Source of the DNA: an uncultured Clostridia bacterium
Lineage (GTDB): Bacteria; Bacillota; Clostridia; TANB77; CAG-508
Direction: 5' to 3'
Assembly: GCA_934149155.1 (NCBI GenBank)
Contig: CAKPDZ010000065.1
Span: 1 to 5,387, forward strand
DNA: 5,387 bases
Translations under genes and position numbers: made by a program
The notes under the pieces: generated by a model
The model's input: only the letters and a program-made list of their open reading frames with translations
Database searches by the model: none
Told to the model about the DNA's origin: nothing
Shown: piece after piece, positions 1-4,572 of the stretch
Layout: every line of letters begins with the position of its first letter
Numbering within the stretch: the stretch's first letter is position 1

Positions 1-2
1 TA

Positions 3-746
3 TTAAATTTTTCTTCTCTGCATATTATAGCAAATCTTTGCAACTAGATTGTTGGGTGCAATTTTAGCTCCAAATTTGGCTAATTTTATTTTCCATCCTG
101 GTACTATATAAAATTTTCCTTTTAATAACTTATCTGTTGTATATTTCGCTACATATTCACTACTTAAACCTTTTAGTGCAAATTGTACGTCTGCAACTTT
201 ATTAAAATTTGTCTCTACTGGTCCTGGGCACAAAATGCTTATTTGTACTTTGAATTTTTCTTTTCTTAATTCTTCTCTTATTGCCTCTGAAAGTCTTACC
301 ACATATGCTTTTGTTGAATAATATGTTGCCATTAATGGACCTGGCATAAATCCAGCTATTGAAGCTACATTCAAGATTTTTCCACTATTTCTTTTTTTCA
401 TATCTTGTAAATATAATTTTGTTAAAACATGATATGCTACAATATTTGTGTTTATCATTTGCAATTCTTTATCTAAATTTGTTTTATCAAAATATCCGCA
501 ATCTCCAAATCCTGCATTGTTTACAAGTATGTCAATATCTTTGTATTTTTCATGCAGTTTTTTACAATTTTCTGGACTAGAAATATCCATACTTACTATT
601 TCTACTTCTGCTTTTAATTCTGTTTTTAATTCATTTAACTTTTCTAAGTCTCTTGCTACTAATACTAAGTTATATCCTCTTTTACTTAGTTCTCTAGCAA
701 TATCTCTTCCTATTCCTGAAGAAGCTCCTGTTATTAATGCTTTCAT
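3..746 (-). CDS. Short-chain dehydrogenase/reductase, DltE/YqjQ-like (classical SDR)
   Basis: This is a complete 247-residue cytoplasmic oxidoreductase with a Rossmann fold. Seen in the sequence: the cofactor motif TGASSGIG at residues 6-13, NNAG at 76-79, a likely catalytic Asn at 101, Ser129, and the active-site pair Tyr142/Lys146 (YYSTK), followed by PG at 174-175. The whole N-S-Y-K tetrad is therefore present. ARD at 31-33, after the second strand, has an Arg that in this family usually means NADP(H) preference. The length is normal for a classical SDR, and the C-terminal extension (about 205-247) is basic and resembles the COG0300 (DltE/YqjQ) group. The ATG start is supported by GAGGAA at 752-757, 5 nt upstream. 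It is the last visible gene of a three-gene unit, 18 bp after the J-protein gene. The substrate cannot be read from the sequence, and a role in D-alanylation should not be inferred from the DltE name. The SDR call is very secure; the subgroup is moderately so. Confidence 0.95.
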   Translation of the reverse strand: MKALITGASSGIGRDIARELSKRGYNLVLVARDLEKLNELKTELKAEVEIVSMDISSPENCKKLHEKYKDIDILVNNAGFGDCGYFDKTNLDKELQMINTNIVAYHVLTKLYLQDMKKRNSGKILNVASIAGFMPGPLMATYYSTKAYVVRLSEAIREELRKEKFKVQISILCPGPVETNFNKVADVQFALKGLSSEYVAKYTTDKLLKGKFYIVPGWKIKLAKFGAKIAPNNLVAKICYNMQRRKI

Positions 747-764
747 ATTTTTTCCTCGCTTATT

Positions 765-1424
765 TTATATTGGTGTTGAAAAAGTTTTTTTAAATATATT
801 TACAATTGCATGTATTACCAAATTTTCTTCATATAATTGATTTACAAATTTTTTTACTATTGGAATTTGGTATATTATAAAAAGTATTAAGATCATTATA
901 CATATACAACCTGCAAATTTTAGATAATATTTTAAATCATGTTTATATTTTATTGTATATCCTCTGTTTCTTAAATCTTGTTCATATGCATCATTATATG
1001 CTTGTGCTCTTGCTTGTTTTATATTTTCATACATTACTCTGCTCATTCTTGATATTGTATCATCATTTCTGGTATTGTTTTGATTATTATTTACCGTTTT
1101 ATTTGTAACATTTGACCTATTAAATTGTGCATTAATATTTTCTATTTGAGCTCTTAAATTTTGATTTTCTTGTACTAATCTGTTATATTCTTCTATTGAT
1201 ATTGTTGATTCTTTTACTTGTTCATCATAATTTGATTTTTTAAAATCATCTGATAATACTGAATATGCTTCATTTATTTCTTTCATTTTTTCTTCATATT
1301 CAGCATGATTTTCTTCATTTTGCAAATCTGGATGATATTTTTTTACAAGTGTTTTGTATGCTTTTTCTATTACTTCTGGTGATGCTTTTTTGTCTACTTC
1401 TAATATTTCATAGTAATTTTTCAC
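765..1424 (-). CDS. Membrane-anchored J-domain protein (DnaJ-like, class C)
   Basis: This is a Hsp70 co-chaperone-type protein of 219 residues from the GTG at 1422-1424 (223 from the ATG at 1434-1436). In the 223-residue numbering, the J-domain spans about 6-72, with the HPD motif that stimulates DnaK ATPase at 35-37. A coiled-coil-like stretch lies at 77-105 and an Asn-rich linker at about 106-125. A basic/amphipathic segment follows, then one hydrophobic helix at about 172-194, then a 29-residue tail containing an amphipathic helix. There is no G/F region, zinc-finger module or DnaJ C-terminal substrate domain, so it is not DnaJ itself. It should sit in the membrane with the J-domain in the cytosol (inference). 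I prefer the GTG start because GGAG (1431-1434) is 6 nt from it and because J-proteins often begin directly at KNYYEIL. The ATG has only a weak purine run abutting it. It is second in the operon, just after the phosphatase gene. The J-domain is certain; the clients are unknown. Confidence 0.93.
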   Translation of the reverse strand: MKNYYEILEVDKKASPEVIEKAYKTLVKKYHPDLQNEENHAEYEEKMKEINEAYSVLSDDFKKSNYDEQVKESTISIEEYNRLVQENQNLRAQIENINAQFNRSNVTNKTVNNNQNNTRNDDTISRMSRVMYENIKQARAQAYNDAYEQDLRNRGYTIKYKHDLKYYLKFAGCICIMILILFIIYQIPIVKKFVNQLYEENLVIHAIVNIFKKTFSTPI

Positions 1425-1430
1425 ATTTTT

Positions 1431-1434
1431 CTCC
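1431..1434 (-). promoter_or_regulatory. Ribosome binding site favouring the GTG start of the J-protein
   Basis: The minus strand reads GGAG, then 6 nt, then GTG at 1424-1422, which is ideal spacing. This GGAG lies inside the coding sequence that would follow if the ATG at 1436-1434 were used. That ATG has no Shine-Dalgarno at a usable distance, only AAAGAGA directly against it. Confidence 0.55.
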
Positions 1435-1442
1435 ATTCTCTT

Positions 1443-1988
1443 TTATATTTCAGTCTCTATTATTTCACAGTTTTTCATCTCTATTTCTGATAAATCTTTG
1501 CTTTTTGGCATTCCATATAAATGTGCTTTTAATACTTTTGCAACTCCTCCGTGTGCTACAATAAGTACTGTTTTGTCTTTGTATTTCGTCTTTATATCTT
1601 CTAAAAAATCTAATATTCTTTTTTCGAAGTCATGTAAGTTTTCTCCTCTTGGTATTTGATAATTTAGGTCATAGTTCCAGATTCTTTTTTCCATTTCATT
1701 TGTTATTTCATGACCTTCTAGTTCTCCTAATTTTCTTTCTCTTATTCTTTCGTCTGTTATCATTTGTACGTTTTTGTCTTTATTTATTATTTCTGCTGTT
1801 TGTATTGCTCTATGCATTGGCGAACATATTACAATATCGTATTTAGCATTTTCTAATTCTTTTTTGGTTTGTTTTGCTTGTTCTATTCCTGTTGAGTTTA
1901 GCTCTTTTTCTGTTTCTCCTCCTTGCATTTTTCTTGCTAGGTTCCAATCTGTTTGACCATGTCTTACATAATAAATTTTCATGTTCAA
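1443..1988 (-). CDS. Histidine phosphatase family protein (phosphoglycerate mutase-like)
   Basis: This is a cytoplasmic phosphatase or mutase of the 2H/dPGM-like clan, 181 residues from the TTG start and 179 from the ATG. Seen in the sequence: the signature RHGQTDWN at residues 9-16, with catalytic His10 that becomes phosphorylated. Phosphate-pocket Arg60 is in SPMHRAIQTA, the likely acid/base Glu84 is in RERKLGELEG, and the second catalytic His146 is in LIVAHGG. All core catalytic residues are present. The protein is shorter than true dPGM (about 230-250) and resembles the small CobC/PhoE/GpmB-like group, so broad phosphatase activity is likelier than glycolytic mutase; the substrate is unknown. 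GAGGAG at 1995-2000 is 6 nt from TTG (1988-1986) and 12 nt from the in-frame ATG (1982-1980), so TTG is slightly favoured; many relatives begin at the ATG. It is the first gene of a three-gene unit behind a strong promoter and is followed closely by the J-protein gene. Confidence 0.95.
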   Translation of the reverse strand: MNMKIYYVRHGQTDWNLARKMQGGETEKELNSTGIEQAKQTKKELENAKYDIVICSPMHRAIQTAEIINKDKNVQMITDERIRERKLGELEGHEITNEMEKRIWNYDLNYQIPRGENLHDFEKRILDFLEDIKTKYKDKTVLIVAHGGVAKVLKAHLYGMPKSKDLSEIEMKNCEIIETEI

Positions 1989-1994
1989 TCACAT

Positions 1995-2000
1995 CTCCTC
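1995..2000 (-). promoter_or_regulatory. Ribosome binding site of the histidine phosphatase gene
   Basis: GAGGAG on the minus strand is 6 nt from a TTG codon and 12 nt from the in-frame ATG two codons later. The spacing favours TTG initiation or a mix of both. An ATGTGA immediately follows the site, but it is too close to be a useful start. Confidence 0.6.
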
Positions 2001-2018
2001 TAATTTATTATCCATTTA

Positions 2019-2046
2019 ATTATACCATTTATGCATTATTTTTCAA
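2019..2046 (-). promoter_or_regulatory. Sigma-A-type promoter with extended -10 for the phosphatase / J-protein / SDR operon
   Basis: On the minus strand a -35 box TTGAAA (2046-2041) is followed by a 16-bp spacer and a perfect -10 TATAAT (2024-2019). TGG directly before it gives the extended TGnTATAAT form. Transcription should start near 2012, leaving a leader of about 24 nt that holds the GAGGAG ribosome binding site. It sits 20 bp downstream of the hairpin that ends the GH13 unit, so it defines a separate operon. No clear operator dyad overlaps it. Confidence 0.75.
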
Positions 2047-2066
2047 TATTTTTGTAGAAATTTTTA

Positions 2067-2094
2067 AAGAGGTTCTTATTTCTAAGAACCTCTT
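2067..2094 (-). terminator. Hairpin terminator downstream of the GH13 gene
   Basis: This is a perfect 12-bp inverted repeat (AAGAGGTTCTTA and its complement) around a 4-nt loop that reads GAAA on the minus strand, a GNRA-type tetraloop. It starts 16 nt after the GH13 stop. The tail is only UUU followed by A's, so the U-tract is weak for an intrinsic terminator, but position and stem strength fit termination or 3'-end protection. The plus strand shows no U-tract and no convergent gene, so it is assigned to the minus strand. Confidence 0.65.
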
Positions 2095-2110
2095 GTGAAA
2101 TGAAACACTA

Positions 2111-3979
2111 TTATTTTGTTTTTCTTATTGCAATTGCACCAAATGGACTTAATTCCTGTTTTGTACAAGATTTAAGTCTAGCAACAACTTCTCCGTCTCT
2201 ATATTCTTCTGGTAAATCTACTTTAGTAATGTGGTGTGTTCTACTAACAATTACCATAATACTTTCGTTTTTATTATACCGTTCAAATACAAAGTGTTCA
2301 TGGTCAACTTTTAATACTCTTTGTTCTGCCGTTCTCAAGAACTGGTTTTCTTTACGAATCTTTCCAAGTCCTCTAAAGTACTTTAACAGGTCTTTATCTC
2401 TATGTCCCCATGGGTATGGAGCTCTGTTGGCAAGATTTCCAACGCCTCTAACTCCTACTTCATCTCCAGAGAAAATTGAGAAAATTCCTTGCAAAAATGT
2501 TAATGCAAAACAATATGATTTGAGTACCTTTTTACCACAGTGATACTCATAAGAAGTCATTTGGTGTTGTTTAATCCATTCACAGTCACCATTGCCTCTA
2601 ATCAAATCCCATGCCCAATCTGCATACTCATTAAAAACATTACATCCAAATATTTCAATAGCTCTTGAAATATCATGTGTTGATGTAAAATTCATAAGTG
2701 TTAAAATTGTTCCATTAGGATATTCTGTACTAATAAATTTCAGTGTACCACTCAATTTATTAACATCACAATATTTATAATATCTCATTATTGCATCAGT
2801 TAATCTGTAATTCATTAAAGAATGAATACCCTTAGCATTTTTTAGAAATCCTCTATCCATTGGATTATTTTCCCACATCTCTGCAATAATTAAAGCATCT
2901 GGCTTATTTCTGATTGCTGCAATATAAATATATTCAACAAATTCATCATTTAAATCATCTGCTACATCAAGTCTAAGCCCATCAATACCTAATGAAAAAT
3001 AAAAGTCAATTACTCCACCAACGCCACAAATAAATTCTCTCCAATGTTCAGAATTACAATCACATTTAGGCATAGTATGAAAATTCCACCAGAACTTAAA
3101 TTCATGCTCTCCAAAATGACAATAAGTATCATAGAAGTCACTATATGGCGATACTTTTCCCTTATATTCTGGGATTTTAGCAACCTGATATGCACCAATA
3201 CTATCATAATTTCCATATTCGTTGTAATAAATACTATCATTACCTGTATGATCAAATACTACATCAAGAATAACTTTCATTCCATATTTATGTGCTTTTT
3301 TGCACATTTCCTTCACCATTTCACTAGTTCCAGCATATGGATCTATACTTCTGTAGTCTGATGTATCATACCTATGGTTTGACTGACTTTCAGAAATAGG
3401 ACAAAGATAAATAATATCTACTCCCAATTTTTTGAGATATTTCATGGTATCTGTAATGCCTTTTACATCTCCGCAATAAAAGTCTACACACCAGGCTCCT
3501 TTTTCGTTTGGACCAACTACAGGTGGCTCATTCCAATTTTCATGAATGTCTCTACCTTTCATTGGCTTCTTTTCTAATCCTCGTGTTCGTCTGTATCTAT
3601 CCACAAAAATTTGATACATTATAGCACCTTTTGCCCATTCAGGTACACTAAAGCAAACTGATAATTTCCAACACTCTTCATTTGTTACACTGTTGTCGCC
3701 ACTGGTATTTTCTTTTTTATAATACCGAAAATGATTGTTGGCATCAAATGAAAAATAATAATGATAAACTGCATATCTTGGCAATTCAATTGTTGTTTCG
3801 AAATATGCCATATCATTTTCATTTTTCACATGTTGCATTGGATATACATTTTTCTGTTCTCTTGTTGTAATGTAAAACTTTACCCGTTCAATCCATCCTA
3901 ATGCAAATGGAATTTGAAGCATAATTTTATATACTGCTCCATTTTCATTTTTTGATATTTGCTTGATTTCATGTTTCAT
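2111..3979 (-). CDS. Glycoside hydrolase family 13, alpha-amylase / neopullulanase-like (intracellular)
   Basis: This 622-residue enzyme hydrolyses alpha-1,4 (perhaps also alpha-1,6) glucans. Numbered from the ATG at 3979-3977, it has an N-terminal beta-sandwich resembling CBM34 or a related early-set module (about 1-105), a TIM barrel from GAIMYQIFVDRY (118-129) to about 510, and a C-terminal beta-domain (about 530-622). The conserved regions are intact: DVVFDH at 239-244, GLRLDVADD with nucleophile Asp338 and Arg336, IAEMWE with acid/base Glu367, and STHD with Asp436. The N-terminal module, SNHRYDTSDY and RAPYPWG fit the cyclomaltodextrinase/neopullulanase/maltogenic amylase branch; exact specificity is open. 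There is no signal peptide, so it should act on imported maltodextrins or stored glucan in the cytoplasm. The start is set by GGGAG at 3987-3991, 7 nt away; a 27-codon extension to a TTG at 4060 overlaps the Nudix gene and lacks support. About 16 Cys are scattered through the protein, consistent with a reducing cytoplasm. Confidence 0.95.
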   Translation of the reverse strand: MKHEIKQISKNENGAVYKIMLQIPFALGWIERVKFYITTREQKNVYPMQHVKNENDMAYFETTIELPRYAVYHYYFSFDANNHFRYYKKENTSGDNSVTNEECWKLSVCFSVPEWAKGAIMYQIFVDRYRRTRGLEKKPMKGRDIHENWNEPPVVGPNEKGAWCVDFYCGDVKGITDTMKYLKKLGVDIIYLCPISESQSNHRYDTSDYRSIDPYAGTSEMVKEMCKKAHKYGMKVILDVVFDHTGNDSIYYNEYGNYDSIGAYQVAKIPEYKGKVSPYSDFYDTYCHFGEHEFKFWWNFHTMPKCDCNSEHWREFICGVGGVIDFYFSLGIDGLRLDVADDLNDEFVEYIYIAAIRNKPDALIIAEMWENNPMDRGFLKNAKGIHSLMNYRLTDAIMRYYKYCDVNKLSGTLKFISTEYPNGTILTLMNFTSTHDISRAIEIFGCNVFNEYADWAWDLIRGNGDCEWIKQHQMTSYEYHCGKKVLKSYCFALTFLQGIFSIFSGDEVGVRGVGNLANRAPYPWGHRDKDLLKYFRGLGKIRKENQFLRTAEQRVLKVDHEHFVFERYNKNESIMVIVSRTHHITKVDLPEEYRDGEVVARLKSCTKQELSPFGAIAIRKTK

Positions 3980-3986
3980 ATCTTTT

Positions 3987-3991
3987 CTCCC
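3987..3991 (-). promoter_or_regulatory. Ribosome binding site that fixes the GH13 start
   Basis: GGGAG on the minus strand is 7 nt upstream of the ATG at 3979-3977. This supports that codon over the TTG 27 codons upstream. A 14-bp palindrome lies directly against its 5' side. Confidence 0.8.
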
Positions 3992-4005
3992 TTCTAAATT
4001 TAGAA
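3992..4005. repeat. 14-bp perfect palindrome in the GH13 leader (possible operator or RBS-masking stem)
   Basis: TTCTAAATTTAGAA is its own reverse complement and abuts the GH13 ribosome binding site. As DNA it could be a repressor operator. As RNA, the minus-strand segment 4008-3989 can fold into an 8-bp hairpin (with G-U pairs) that includes the GGG of the Shine-Dalgarno sequence. It does not resemble a CcpA cre site or the usual CG-centred LacI/MalR operator. The function is inferred from position only. Confidence 0.4.
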
Positions 4006-4012
4006 AAGTTAT

Positions 4013-4034
4013 ATTATATTGATACAAATATAAT
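4013..4034. repeat. 8-bp AT-only inverted repeat in the GH13 leader
   Basis: ATTATATT and AATATAAT flank a 6-nt spacer (GATACA on the plus strand). It lies between the Nudix stop and the GH13 ribosome binding site and contains a TATAAT on the minus strand at 4018-4013. It is too weak to be a convincing terminator. It may be a regulatory dyad or chance in AT-rich DNA. Confidence 0.3.
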
Positions 4035-4060
4035 TTATTACCTTTATATGCTTTTGTCAA
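4032..4060 (-). promoter_or_regulatory. Possible promoter for the GH13 gene
   Basis: A perfect -35 TTGACA (4060-4055), inside the last codons of the Nudix gene, is followed 17 bp later by TAAATT (4037-4032), a 4 of 6 match to the -10 consensus. A perfect TATAAT at 4018-4013 is an alternative -10, but its -35 (GTAATA) is poor. Either would put the start in the short intergenic leader. Read-through from the kinase/Nudix unit is equally possible. Confidence 0.35.
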
Positions 4061-4568
4061 TAGCTAATTCATAATCTTTTCTTCCAAAATCTTGTCCTGA
4101 AATAATCTCGTCATTTTCTATCATTTTTATTAGCTCATCAATTGTTACCCATTTTGCATCAATTGCTTCTTGGTCTGGAAATGTTATATCTTCAATTTTA
4201 ACATCAGACTTAAATAGCCAAAAATCTTTAAATACACCTGCTCCCTCTCCTTCTTCAGCTTTTAATTCTTTAAAAAAAATTGCATCCTTTTCTGAAAATT
4301 TCAACCCGATTTCTTCTTCTAATTCTCTTAATATTGCTTGTAAACTAGTTTCTCCTGCTCGTACTCCTCCTCCAGATAATTCCCATTTTAATGGGGACTT
4401 TTTCTTTTTTGCTGATCTTTTAGCTATTAATATTTGTTTTTGTGAATTCATTATTATTGCCATTGTAATTAAATGGTATTCTCCCTTTTGAAATTTATAT
4501 GTTTCCCTTTCTACTAATTTTCCTGTTACTTTTTTATTAACGTCATACACGTCCCATAATTCCGCCAT
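4044..4568 (-). CDS. NUDIX hydrolase
   Basis: This is a complete 174-residue cytoplasmic pyrophosphohydrolase that cleaves a nucleoside diphosphate linked to another moiety (X), using Mg2+ or Mn2+. The Nudix box is a perfect match to G-x5-E-x7-R-E-U-x-E-E-x-G-U at residues 67-89. It starts at Gly67, with Glu73 and the metal-binding RELEEEIGL at 81-89. The N-terminal segment (WDVYDVNKKVTGKLVERE) resembles the IDI/YfcD-type subgroup, in which a short beta-sheet region precedes the box. This does not establish isopentenyl-diphosphate isomerase activity, and the substrate cannot be predicted. The ATG start at 4568-4566 is supported by AGGAGG, formed by the last two Arg codons of the upstream kinase gene, 7 nt away. 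The kinase stop is 4 nt upstream, so the two are probably co-transcribed and translationally coupled. The 64-bp gap to the GH13 gene may hold a separate promoter. Confidence 0.96.
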   Translation of the reverse strand: MAELWDVYDVNKKVTGKLVERETYKFQKGEYHLITMAIIMNSQKQILIAKRSAKKKKSPLKWELSGGGVRAGETSLQAILRELEEEIGLKFSEKDAIFFKELKAEEGEGAGVFKDFWLFKSDVKIEDITFPDQEAIDAKWVTIDELIKMIENDEIISGQDFGRKDYELAIDKSI

Positions 4569-4572
4569 TTTT

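Noticed and set aside
359..840. Open frames on the plus strand opposite the SDR gene (359-580 and 448-840)
   Set aside because: They lie antisense to a gene with a full set of SDR motifs, their Phe/Leu/Ser-rich translations are typical shadows of A-rich coding strands, and they have no clear ribosome binding site.
1265..2098. Several short hydrophobic plus-strand frames opposite the J-protein and phosphatase genes
   Set aside because: They look like membrane proteins only because the complement of Lys/Glu-rich genes reads as Phe/Leu/Ser. They overlap one another and show no domain or start signal.
2100..2543. Plus-strand frame of 147 codons opposite the 3' end of the GH13 gene
   Set aside because: It begins just after the hairpin, but it is antisense to the conserved GH13 C-terminal region, has no Shine-Dalgarno, and its translation resembles no family.
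3010..3255. Second minus-strand frame (81 codons) inside the GH13 gene
   Set aside because: It is out of frame within the TIM-barrel coding region, low in complexity, and without a start signal.
3980..4060. 27-residue N-terminal extension of the GH13 protein starting at TTG 4060
   Set aside because: It overlaps the end of the Nudix gene and starts at a non-ATG codon, while a good GGGAG sits 7 nt before the internal ATG at 3979.
3980..4060. CcpA cre box or classical MalR operator before the GH13 gene
   Set aside because: I looked for the CG-centred palindromes expected of these LacI-family sites and found none; the only palindromes there are AT-rich.
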